Assembly: GCA_015501055.1 (NCBI GenBank)
Contig: JADNYV010000950.1
Location: 1-12,059, forward strand
Length of the DNA stretch: 12,059 bases
Direction: 5' to 3'
DNA from: Mucidula mucida
Lineage: Eukaryota; Basidiomycota; Agaricomycetes; Agaricales; Physalacriaceae
In this document: positions 1 through 7,552 of the stretch, in pieces
How the letters are laid out: every line of letters starts with the position of its first letter
How positions within the stretch are numbered: position 1 is the stretch's first letter
The notes under the pieces: model-generated
The model's database searches: none
What the model saw: only the letters and a program-made list of their open reading frames with translations
What the model was told of the DNA's origin: nothing
Translations under genes and position numbers: made by a program

Positions 1-90
1 CTTGAGCTTGATATCGGCAGGACGAAAAGTCCCTTGTGCCCTCCGTCGTTCGTATTCAGGCCCGTCTTGGAATATCTGGTACCAAAGCAT
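1..90 (-). CDS. Delta-12-type fatty acid desaturase, N-terminal 30 codons (cut at window edge)
   Basis: This is the first copy of the 5' end of the desaturase annotated at 8090-10072. Translation from the ATG at 90 gives MLWYQIFQDGPEYERRRAQG and then FRPADIKL, running off the window at base 1. The three Cs at 61-63 keep one open frame across the DGPEYERRR stretch, which resembles the usual N-terminus of fungal delta-12 desaturases. In copy 2 one C is missing and the frame breaks. This fragment therefore supplies the better reading of the start of the full gene. A TATA-like element lies about 46 nt upstream. Whether this is a second physical gene or the same gene seen twice depends on how the terminal repeat is interpreted. 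Confidence 0.8.
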   Translation of the reverse strand, partial: MLWYQIFQDGPEYERRRAQGTFRPADIKLK

Positions 91-135
91 GAGTCGAGGG
101 AGAATTGAGGAGCCGGCAAGTGCTAGGCCATCCCA

Positions 136-144
136 ATTTATATT
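136..144 (-). promoter_or_regulatory. TATA-like box of the desaturase (repeat copy 1)
   Basis: On the minus strand the sequence reads TAATATAAAT, about 46-50 nt upstream of the desaturase ATG at 90. A pyrimidine-rich tract (minus-strand reading of about 187-215) lies just upstream, as is common in fungal promoters. The same element is at 10118-10126 in copy 2. It is a plausible core promoter by position, but transcription start was not determined. Confidence 0.45.
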
Positions 145-667
145 AGCGCTGACATGGGAGCAATTTCGGAGCTATGTACGGCTCTAAAGTCTAGGCGGAG
201 GGGAGAGCGAGAAAGCCCGTGCCGACCGAGATGAGGTGATCATCGCCACACAGACTAGACAAGTGGGGTAATCGTAGAAGAGTTCGCCGTCAACTTGAAG
301 GTATGCAGTTACTATGCGTTACAATACAAGGAACAACAGCACAAGAATGTCCTTGAAAGTCGGCATAGCTAGATTGAAGAGGGTCAAAAAAAGGTCACGG
401 TAGACGAGAGGTTGTGAATTTGATTGCTCGTGTTTGGTCGTCATCACATCTCACATCCAGCATGTCATTGGCGAGGTCAACGCGACTGTCGCGCTATGAT
501 ATGTCCCAATATCAACCTGACATCAGCTTGACAAAGTCGAAAATGCCACAGGAACATGCGGAGAGATCTCCACCGCGCTTTGGATATAAAACGAGTTAGA
601 ACAGAATTTTAGCAGCATTCGTATGATAACAACATCATGTCAGCATGCTCCAGGACGCATACGCCCT
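145..667. other. Intergenic: desaturase upstream region and sedolisin 3' flank
   Basis: About 520 nt separate the desaturase promoter from the sedolisin stop codon; both genes are on the minus strand, so this holds the 3' end of the sedolisin transcript and the upstream region of the desaturase. I see pyrimidine-rich tracts on the minus strand and no long conserved frame. A short minus-strand ATG frame (PTFKDILVLLFLVL after Met, near 340-385) is hydrophobic but ends after 15 codons and matches no family I know. A plus-strand TATAAAA-like string at about 584-591 has no gene positioned to use it. Confidence 0.5.
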
Positions 668-2830
668 TCACATGTTCGCCCAACGGTCCATCATTGCGGC
701 AAAGCTTGGTGTGCCCATCCCCGTTACTGGATCCCAGCCCGGAACTGCTCTGAACCCGCCTGTACCGCATCCTGGATTGCCTCCGACTGTGATGTCATGC
801 AACGCGTTCTTGAACGAAGAATGATACAGCTTTGATAATAAAGGTAAGCTCGCTCGTCTCACTTTCAAAGAAACCGAACAGACCGATGGATTGACGAATC
901 CTACAGGCGTTTTTCCATTCGCGATCCGGGCGTCGTTGATTAGAGTAAAGATGCCTCCCACAACGGGTGCGGATGCCGATGTTCCATAGACCAAGCTAAA
1001 TTGGCCATTAACCGCGACGACATAATTTGCTCTGCCACAATCATCAGCTCCTCTATCTACGTGGAAAACGGAGACTAAACTAACCCATTCGCGGAGATAT
1101 CAGGATACGCGCGTGTCTATGTTTTGCGCTAGTCAGATTGCAGCCTGCTCGTCGGACGGAACTAGACATACCCCCGTGTTATTCCACCGATATCCGGGAG
1201 CGCTGCCATACTGTACGCTAGATGAATAGGTTTTGAGATAGTCGTTGACGAGGGTGCTCTGATAACTCGGCATAGGGAAAACGTTTGAAAAGCCTCCGCC
1301 GCTGTAGATGACTTTTTCGCATGCTTGTTCGACGTAACGCGCATTGTCTGGCGAGGGTGTTGTCGCATTCGAGGATTCCTGCGAGTTGGGATATGGTGGG
1401 TGCGAGGTAACCATCGTCGCACCGACACTAGTGACCCAAGGGCAGCTGCTGGGAAACGACGGATTGAAACGCTTCCCTCGATACGTTTCGTAACCTATCT
1501 GAAGCCTCAGCGATATCCGGCAGTGTCGTAGAGCTCAAGGATCTTACCATGGTCATCAAGACATAGGTTATCATTCCCTTTGTCGAGTCAGTGTCTTTTT
1601 TGTACTTTGAGCTGCGCGTCAACTGACCTGCGACACCGGAATCTCCAGAGGAATATAGAACGGTGACGCCCATCAGTCCGAGCTTCGCTGAACGATCGTC
1701 AATCTCATCATTGCACATTGATTTCGCCACGGCTTACCGTATTCCAAACACTGCCGTTCCATATATTTGGCGCTCAGTTCAGCCTCATTGTAACCGTACG
1801 ACGTGGAAATCACATTCGCTGGCTTGCTCGTACCGCAATCAGGCGGACCTCCGACAAGTTAGCTTTCCAACACATGTCCTCTCACGAAGACCTACCCGTG
1901 TAGCCCCCAGTGTTCGAATCCGGGTATATCGCGTCGTAATTCGGATCATCTCCTCCGCAAAAGGAGCGTCCAGTGCGTCCAGGAAGTTGTTGAATGACGC
2001 GCTACCCCTTGTCAGTCCTACAAAGCACAATCTCCTGAAATACTCACCAATCTGCAGATCTCCGACTTGGTACAGCGTGACCGGCTGTTTACTCGAAACT
2101 ATTCCATTCCGTACTGGAGGTCAAATTTGACTCGCCATTGTAATTGAAGCTCAGAGTGTCTGGACAAATCCTCCGTCGATCCCCACGACGATTGGTGACA
2201 GGCCGGATAGAAGCCCTCGTTGCGGAGAAGTTGCCGAGAAGTCGTCTAGGTCAGATTGGACGAATGCTTGTGGCGTGTATTCGACTGGCATTAAACGTTA
2301 GATGCTGCAGTTAGCGAAGGGAGACCATACCAATTCCGTAGGAGTTCTTTTCTACTGCGCGGGCTCGTATATGATACCATACAACGCTCGCAAGCAGACA
2401 GGCGTGGTATGTTGGTGCAGTCATCCAGCTGTTTTAGAATCTGAGTATATTCGCTTGGCCAACTTCTTTTACCGTGATACGGGCTGTATTCTACCCTTGC
2501 GCTGGGGTGGGGTGTGTTCAGAACAAAGTCAATGTGGCCAGCGACATTTGCAGAACTGAATATTGGGTCATGGTGCTTGGATTCTCAGCGTGTGTTAGGA
2601 ATAGACGGACAACCTCAAATTTACCAGGTGTTGTCCATCGGGTCATCGTACACCCAATACTCGCACTTGAGGAGTTCTTCCGCCTCGCTGACCGTCGTAT
2701 CCTTGACACTACCCAGCCTGCATTTCGACAACGACCATTCTGGAGCATCGAATCCGCTCCGACAAGCCAACAGCCCCGCCACACAGACCCTCGCGTCTTT
2801 CTCGTCAGGTTGCACCACCGCAGCCACCTC
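668..2830 (-). CDS. Sedolisin (S53) serine-carboxyl peptidase, tripeptidyl-peptidase-like; 5' end missing, frames broken
   Basis: Secreted acid peptidases of MEROPS family S53 are made with an N-terminal prodomain and use a Ser-Glu-Asp triad. Visible here in order: prodomain pieces (QPDEKDARV, TTVSEAEELLKCEYWVYDD, SANVAGHIDFV); PVCLRALYG; VVGIDGGFVQTL; FNYNGESNL (probable Glu/Asp helix, frame broken); FLDALDA; CGTSKPANVISTSYGYNEAE; VLYSSGDSGVAG (oxyanion Asp); NPSFPSSCPWVTSVGAT; SGGGFSNVF; PDISANG; VYGTSASAPVVGG (nucleophile Ser); DITVGGNPGCGT and GWDPVTGMGTP (Ca2+ site region). Introns: 2556-2624, 2285-2330, 2002-2047, 1849-1895, 1688-1737, 1578-1627, 1495-1547, 1117-1171, 1032-1084, 830-883. 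From 1896 to the stop at 668 all exons join in frame. Upstream, single-base slips appear near 1965, 2001, 2100, 2120, 2151, 2352, 2405 and 2702. Signal peptide and about the first third of the prodomain are absent, displaced by the ING gene. Either an intact gene with base-calling errors or a pseudogene. Confidence 0.9.
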
Positions 2831-3240
2831 CAGCACCTGTCGCACCGGAACCGGAAAACGGAGGATGTGGAAGGCGAAGATGAAGACGGTGACGATGATA
2901 AGCCGTTTGTTCTGTCAGAAGAAAAGCTTTGGAGATGTAGGTTCATTATAAGAAGAAGGCTCATCTCATTGATTTTTTTCAGATGATTGCTTGCGATGGA
3001 CCAAACTGTCCATATGAATGGGTTGTTTTTTGTTCTTGCGACAATGACTGATTTTTTGCTGATTTTTTAGTTCCATCTGTCATGCGTTGGTTTGAAGACG
3101 AACCAATTGAATGAAATGCGTCGTGGTACTGCGATGTTTGCAAGACAAAGATGGCTGGTCAACGAATGGCAGGCGACGAAGAAAATAGTTGGGTTCGCTC
3201 TGTATTTGCGTTCATTGTAACATTTAGTTGTATTCTGTAG
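2809..3240 (+). CDS. ING-family PHD-finger protein, C-terminal part
   Basis: ING proteins (yeast Yng1, Yng2 and Pho23 group) are subunits of histone acetyltransferase or deacetylase complexes, and their C-terminal PHD finger reads trimethylated H3K4. Here a proline-rich stretch (QVAPPQPPPAPVAPEPE, 2809-2856) leads into an acidic linker (EDVEGEDEDGDDDK, from 2861), then FCQKKSFGD ending at 2936. An intron (2937-2982) precedes MIACDGPNCPYEW (2983-3021), a second intron (3022-3070) precedes FHLSCVGLKTN, and WYCDVCKTKM follows at 3124. Together these give the ING-type C4HC3 pattern. Frame slips occur near 2857, at 2908-2911 (two T runs each look one base short, which hides the first Cys pair) and near 3120. 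The N-terminal half expected of ING proteins is not upstream; that DNA encodes the sedolisin on the other strand. The end is set by the first stop in the WYCDVC frame. Confidence 0.8.
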
Positions 3241-3378
3241 ACCAGAAATCGACTTCTTGTTTATTCGTATGTCTGGACTGGGGGAGGTCCAGCTTTGATT
3301 GTGAGCACGCCCAAAGATTGTATGTACCAATCAACACACTGCTTTCTCACCCACCGCCAACTCTAATACTCTAATACC
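3241..3378. promoter_or_regulatory. Short intergenic region with CCAAT box and pyrimidine-rich leader
   Basis: Between the ING stop and the ATG at 3379 lies a CCAAT pentamer at 3327-3331, followed by a C/T/A-rich leader that ends in ACCATG. This is the look of a fungal promoter and 5' untranslated region and is the main reason to take the ATG at 3379 seriously. The assignment rests on composition and position only. Confidence 0.35.
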
Positions 3379-3513
3379 ATGTTCGGACGCGGTTACGGGT
3401 ACTACGACCCTTACGACTTGTTGGGCGACTTGCTCGGTGGAGGCCGTTCTCGTTACACGTTCGACGGAGACGTCGACCGTCGCGGGTTTGCGTCCGTTTC
3501 GCAGCGAATATGA
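3379..3513 (+). CDS. Small unrecognised ORF, Gly/Tyr/Asp-rich (44 aa), possibly a first exon
   Basis: The frame opens with MFGRGYGYYDPYDLLGDLLG, followed by GGRSRYTFDGD, and stops at 3511-3513. The start sits in a good fungal context (ACCATG) after a CCAAT box and pyrimidine-rich leader. The composition is biased towards Gly, Tyr, Asp and Leu at the N-terminus. I recognise no family. It may be a first exon: GTACGC at 3518 could be a donor, with an acceptor TAG at about 3556-3558 preceded by a CTAAT branch-like string. That splice needs a frame slip earlier in the exon, because the reading that leads into the donor is a different frame. A complete small protein, a broken gene, or a chance ORF all remain possible. 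Confidence 0.35.
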   Translation: MFGRGYGYYDPYDLLGDLLGGGRSRYTFDGDVDRRGFASVSQRI

Positions 3514-4132
3514 GAGGGTACGCCGTCTCTACGCGGTTATTTGCTCTCCTAATACTAGGCCAAAGGCATCTTCGCTAAAGCACCTCGCGTATCGGTGTCT
3601 AGATGTACTTTTATTCCGATCAGCCGCGTGCACCCCCGCGTCCGCGTCGAGTGTCGCGCCTTTGACCTTGGCTGGCTGTACCTCTGAGTCTCTCTTCTGA
3701 TATCATACAACTACGCTTGATGAGTCCTTAGCTTTTGTACTGAAGGTCGAATTCTCGGCCAAGTCGACCATAAATTGTAATTGATGTGAGGCACATCCGA
3801 TTATTTCAGGTTGGTGAGTTCGTGTTGGGGTTTACTCATTCTTCAATCATAAACACAAAGCTGGATGGTCAACTTAGCTTTGCTGCTGACCTGAGCAGCA
3901 GAGAGTTAGGATTTGCCTTGGTTTCCAGAAAAAGAGTTGAGTCTATTTACAAGCATCATCGAAGACCACAATTTGTTAGCTCACGGATACCAATCAAACA
4001 GTCGTTAAACCGCACTTCTGCGCATTTTTGTGGAAGTACATGCCAACGCGCGCGCTCATATGCCCTTTGCCATCGTGATCGCTGGACCAAGGGCCAAGGC
4101 GAGTCGACACTCTGTGGATCTTGTGAGAGTGC
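3514..4132. other. Unassigned region between small ORF and basic-protein gene
   Basis: About 620 nt without a gene I can support. It contains the left arm of the inverted repeat (3586-3648), then AT-richer sequence from about 3700. A small GC hairpin (GCTGCT, 6-nt loop, AGCAGC) is near 3881-3900. An open frame of 123 codons runs through 3786-4157 but shows no motif I recognise and enters the neighbouring gene's exon in another frame. An ATG at 4060 (MPFAIVIAGPRAKAS) could be the true start of the next gene if one base was lost before 4133. Confidence 0.4.
3586..3648 (+). repeat. Inverted repeat, left arm (pairs with 4236-4300)
   Basis: Aligned with the reverse complement of 4236-4300, 56 of 63 positions match, with one 2-nt gap near the outer end. 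The outer ends both begin CGCG followed by TATCGGTGTC. All seven mismatches are transitions. The arm lies downstream of the small ORF at 3379. No target-site duplication is evident at the outer edges. Confidence 0.9.
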
Positions 4133-4783
4133 GTCGAAAATTCGAATTGGTCAGTAGTCTTCGTTGAGGATACTGAAGACTACAGTAAGGTATGGAGAAG
4201 CTCGGGAGCAAGGCTAAGCCTGTTACCCCAGAAGGGACGCGGATACAGAGGTGCACGCGGCCGATCGGAATAAAAGTGCATCTGGACACCGATACTCGCG
4301 TCTGTCGACACCAGCAAGGGCCCAGTCACCGAAGAGATCATCAAATTCCATCTCGTTGGGGACATGAAGACCAAGTTCAACAAGCTCGTCAGAGAGCATG
4401 GCTGTGTGTACGTTTTTCTTATCACCCCTTGTCCTTTTCTTCCCGTCGTCATTGATTTGTTAGGCCGTCGCAGCGCAGATTGACGCGTGAGGAACAGGAC
4501 CTTGTTGATAAAACGCGTAAATCTGTGAGCGACCCCCTCTCGTCTATGTCACGCTCGAATTGACGCGTCTTAGCTCATATCGTATTCGTCCGTCAAAGTT
4601 ACGGCTGATGCTCAGAAGGCGTATCTCGCCAAGAACCCCAAAGCACAGCCGAAGGGTGCAACAACTGAGGCTGGGCCTTCTACTACCGCGAAGGAACCGC
4701 TACAGAATAGCAACGGGAAGCGCGCTCGCGATGATGATAGTGTCCCGTCCGGCAGCGTGGGCAAGAAAGCCAAAACTACGTAG
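4133..4783 (+). CDS. Unrecognised basic nuclear-type protein (5' end uncertain)
   Basis: Exons that join in one frame: 4133-4189 (VENSNWSVVFVEDTEDYSK), 4319-4407 (GPVTEEIIKFHLVGDMKTKF, then NKLVREHGCV), 4464-4524 (PSQRRLTREEQDLVDKTRKS) and 4574-4783 (LISYSSVKVTADAQKAYLAK, then a Lys/Ala/Thr-rich tail). The tail holds two basic clusters, GKRARDDD and GKKAKTT, that look like a bipartite nuclear localisation signal. Introns are 4190-4318 (129 nt, unusually long here), 4408-4463 and 4525-4573. The first intron contains the right arm of the inverted repeat. I do not recognise the family. The upstream ATG at 4060 is in another frame, so the start is unresolved. An AATAAA at 4957-4962 is a possible poly(A) signal. 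The gene converges on the zinc-finger gene with about 210 nt between stops. Confidence 0.6.
4154..4183. repeat. Perfect 9-bp hairpin at an exon end
   Basis: GTAGTCTTC at 4154-4162 is the exact reverse complement of GAAGACTAC at 4175-4183, with a 12-nt loop. It sits at the end of the first exon of the basic-protein gene, six bases before the GTATGG donor. It could be chance. Confidence 0.5.
4236..4300 (-). repeat. Inverted repeat, right arm (pairs with 3586-3648)
   Basis: Read on the minus strand it matches 3586-3648 at 56 of 63 aligned positions. It falls wholly inside the 129-nt first intron proposed for the basic-protein gene, which is about twice the length of the other introns in the window. 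Without this arm that intron would be about 64 nt, close to the local norm. Confidence 0.9.
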
Positions 4784-4995
4784 ACTTACTCAATTATTCT
4801 TGCTACTTACTTTACACATCTCGTACTAGTCCTTTCTATAATTGTACCTATATTGGCTGAAGTTAACAATACATATATCCTTTCTTGAGCTACAGGGTAT
4901 TGAAAGGTAAGATAATTCATCCTAGCGATACAGACTGTGATAAGAGAGAAAGTAATAATAAATGTGCCAGAAGAGGTAGTACAAGAAAAGAGACC
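4784..4995. other. Convergent intergenic region
   Basis: This AT-rich stretch lies between the stop of the plus-strand basic-protein gene and the stop of the minus-strand zinc-finger gene, so it should hold both 3' ends. AATAAA is at 4957-4962 on the plus strand. No coding frame is supported. Confidence 0.5.
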
Positions 4996-6592
4996 TCAAG
5001 TCATGGCAGCTGCGACTTGGGCAGCATAAGCACGCAAAGGTGCGCATTTTTCCAAATGGCGATGTAGATTATCGCACCGCGAAGTGTTCTTGGCCAAGCA
5101 GAAAGCGCAGCGGACGTCGATCACGATGTGTACGTTCTCGATATGTTTTTCTACAGCGCGAGCATCTGCGAAGGGCTTGTCCTTAGTACATCCAAATGGA
5201 CAGGCACATTTTGCCTTGGCCTTTGCGATTTCGGTATGCCCGATTTGAAATGTTTGCGGAGCTCCTTGCGCGTGTGGCGAAAATCGCAGCCCGACACGCA
5301 GCACTCGTGCCAGTCACTCCGATAGTAGACTTTTTTGTTATCAGGGAAAACGGGGCAGACCTCCTGGAGTGTGGCCAGGTTTTTATTGCCCGTGAGCGGC
5401 TGCACGGTGTAGCCTTGGGGCCTGTCGAGAGCGTATTAGTTTGGTATACATATGATGGAGGGAAAGCATAGAACTGACACGTCCTCAAGCAAGAGCTCTG
5501 GCAGTGTAATCGACGCGTTCGGAATAGAGGGCCCAGGATTGGCCGAAGCGTACGGGCCTTGCTTCGCGCTGTGCACTCTAGCGCTAGGGGACTGAGTTAG
5601 ACATATGCTCTAGGACATAAGGGACAAATAACGAACCGTCGTTTGGCGCCCACAGACGAGTGAGCATGTTGTACCTCGGGCTCTGGAGTCGAGTCGCCTG
5701 AACCAGGGGTAGCCAACCTGAGAGGCCAAGACACGGCAGAGGAGTCCTCGGCTTGGGGGAGGTAATTTTCAAAGCCGAGGGAAGGAGCGGCGACATTCCA
5801 ATTTAGGAAAGGTTTGAAGTTGGCGGGCGGGGTGAAATCGAGTTCACTGGGGAGCGCAAGGGAGGGTTGATTCACAGAGTCGATTTCTTGGTTAATGCGG
5901 CAAAGGAAGGCATTGTTTTCGTCTTCATCGAAGGGAGGGAGTTGGTATGTTGGATCTTCGACGTAGGAAGGGACTTCGTTCGCGTCGTGAGATTGACACC
6001 TACACGGAATGAAGAGCCGTTAGAAAAGACCTAATCACCAAAAGCAAGGAAATGCAACTTACAACAATTGGCGCCCGACATTCTGTCGAGCTGCATAGTT
6101 GGCATTACCGTAGATGTTACCATCGACCGGAGTGTCGATCCTGCGGTGCAAGGTGAGAAAAGTGTGGAGAGACTGCAGTGTCTAAACATACTTTCGCAGA
6201 TTAAGGGCGTGGAAGGGAGCCTCCATGCCGGTGAGTGCGCTGAAGGTGTTGTTCAGGTTCACGGTAATGGGATAGAGACACAATGAACATACCGTATGTC
6301 GTCCTTGAAGACGCCTGGAGTCGGGTAGACCGACAGGCGAGGCCCGTCTGCGTGGGGGACTTGGAGCGGAGCATAATTTTCCGAGCGCTTCCTGTAGCAT
6401 CTGAGAATCAAGGAAAAGGTAGAGCAGGAGACATCCTCACGGGCGGCGCGGAATAGTCGCCATGAACGCATCATAGTTGGCGCCGGGAGTACCATCGCTA
6501 GGCGCCGAGTCAATGATGCGACGAGAGCGCGGAGAGCTGTGATGAACGTACTCATTAATGGCGAAAGTGGGAAAATCAGAGCTGAAGTCCAT
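4996..6592 (-). CDS. C2H2-type zinc-finger protein, probable transcription factor (7 exons, about 424 aa, one frame slip)
   Basis: Start is the ATG at 6592 (MDFSSDFPTFAINEYVHHSS). Exons: 6441-6592, 6293-6400, 6192-6239, 6063-6140, 5637-5999, 5479-5577, 4996-5421; all six introns (40-63 nt) are phase 2 and the frame holds through all of them. The first two-thirds is low-complexity and Ser/Pro/Asn-rich, with an acidic PPFDEDENN. The C-terminal third holds three zinc-finger-like units: CCVSGCDFRHTRKELRKHF, CPFGCTKDKPFADARAVEKH followed by IENVH, and CAFCLAKNTSRCDNLHRHLE followed by KC (a CCHC variant). Between units one and two the frame shifts near 5240, beside an AAA run; without that shift the fingers would be continuous. 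Such proteins bind DNA in the nucleus; the target is unknown. Family membership is inferred from the fingers and overall layout only. Confidence 0.85.
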
Positions 6593-7037
6593 GTCGAGGT
6601 GCAAGAGATACAGTCGTTGAAAAAATACTGAGGAATTAGAGGAGAACAAGCAACAGCCCTACATGTATAGAAGGAAGCGTATTGTGACATGTTGTCGTCC
6701 ACCCGATGGTCTTTTGGTGGAGGGGAGCGCAGGTGGCCATTGCCGCATTTGGACTACAATGGAATGTCACACATGGCCAGTGACAATCGTTCTTTGTATT
6801 CTTCTCAGGGTCGTAGATGGAACGTCCAGCCGGCGATGGACACTGTAGTGTGGCAAAAAAAGAGACGAGGCTGCCAGTGTCCATAACAAGATTGTTCCAG
6901 CCTCCTTGGTCTTTCAGAAAGATTCAGCTGCAGACACAATAAGATTTTTTGTGCATTCGTCTGGAGAATACAGGGAGCCAGAGTCGTGTTTGAAATATGA
7001 AGAATGGGTGAACAGTGAAAGTAACGGCGGAAGGGAA

Positions 7038-7550
7038 ATGCCGGACAGAGGCCGATCACATTCTTATCTCCGGAAGGACTCTGAATGCAAGCCCGAGATT
7101 GCCGAGCCTGTGCCCTCGATGACTGCCACTGATTGGACCAGTTGCATCCACAATCCAGAGTACACATATGGATGTAAAATCTTCCTTTCTGGAACTTGGG
7201 AATTAGAATGTCGCGTTATCAGAGCGATTCAATTCCTGAGGCATCCTGGCACCCCGCCCAGCCTGAATCAGGATGCCACTCGACATCAAATACTTACTAC
7301 TTACTTCGAGTTATGTTGGGCGTTGTACCCTTGTTACATGTTGTTAGCCTGTTATACAATAACGATCCTTGAGAAATTTTTCAAGGCTGAGATATCCTAC
7401 TACAGATCATTGCGACCTCGGCCTTTCCCTTCAAGCTCGACTCGTTTGACTGGCACAGTGGCTTCCGGTATTCAGAAATGCAGAAATGTGGCAGGTCCAT
7501 CGGTGGGTACTGCACAGCAAACGGCTCTACCGGGACGGAGCAACTACTGA
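7038..7550 (+). CDS. Hypothetical ORF, 170 codons from ATG, one possible membrane segment
   Basis: The frame is open from 6906, with the first ATG at 7038 (MPDRGRSHSYLRKDSE), and stops at 7548-7550. One hydrophobic stretch (YFELCWALYPCYMLLACYTI) could span a membrane. Cysteines are frequent and the C-terminal part is Ser/Thr/Pro/Arg-rich. I recognise no family and see no convincing splice sites or promoter. The open length is longer than typical chance frames in this window, but a spurious ORF remains likely. Confidence 0.2.
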   Translation: MPDRGRSHSYLRKDSECKPEIAEPVPSMTATDWTSCIHNPEYTYGCKIFLSGTWELECRVIRAIQFLRHPGTPPSLNQDATRHQILTTYFELCWALYPCYMLLACYTITILEKFFKAEISYYRSLRPRPFPSSSTRLTGTVASGIQKCRNVAGPSVGTAQQTALPGRSNY

Positions 7551-7552
7551 TC

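Larger units (their letters stand above)
1..2078. repeat. Terminal direct repeat, copy 1 (pairs with 9984-12059)
   Basis: Base 1 aligns with base 9984 and the match runs unbroken to 2078, which pairs with the last base of the window. Differences seen by eye: CCC at 61-63 against CC at 10044; AAA at 701-703 against AA at 10683; GTGT at 1898-1901 against GT at 11879; one C fewer than copy 2 near 1965; one C fewer near 2001; C at 2073 against A. That is five indels and one substitution in about 2,080 bases. The repeat carries the desaturase start, its promoter and most of the sedolisin catalytic domain. Its outer limits coincide with the window edges, so the true length of duplicated sequence cannot be known from here. 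Confidence 0.98.

Noticed and set aside
414..599. Plus-strand 61-codon frame beginning MNLIARVWSSS, repeated at 10396-10581
   Set aside because: It recurs only because it lies in the end repeat. It has no family motif and sits in the 3' flank of the sedolisin with no promoter support.
1908..1922. tRNA B-box-like string (GTTCGAATCC) suggesting a tRNA gene
   Set aside because: On the minus strand it encodes the conserved PDSNTGG part of the sedolisin. No matching A box, acceptor stem or cloverleaf could be drawn around it.
1..2078. End repeats as LTRs or terminal repeats of a transposon or virus
   Set aside because: The interior has no reverse transcriptase, integrase, transposase, capsid or polymerase motif. 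The repeat boundaries cut through ordinary intron-bearing host genes and coincide with the window edges rather than with biological ends.
1663..2130. Plus-strand 155-codon open frame
   Set aside because: It is antisense to sedolisin exons and introns that show clear conserved motifs and consistent splice phases.
2941..2966. Minus-strand hydrophobic peptide MSLLLIMNLHLQS as the missing sedolisin signal peptide
   Set aside because: It is the reverse complement of the ING intron at 2937-2982, and the sequence between it and the prodomain does not look like the missing prodomain part.
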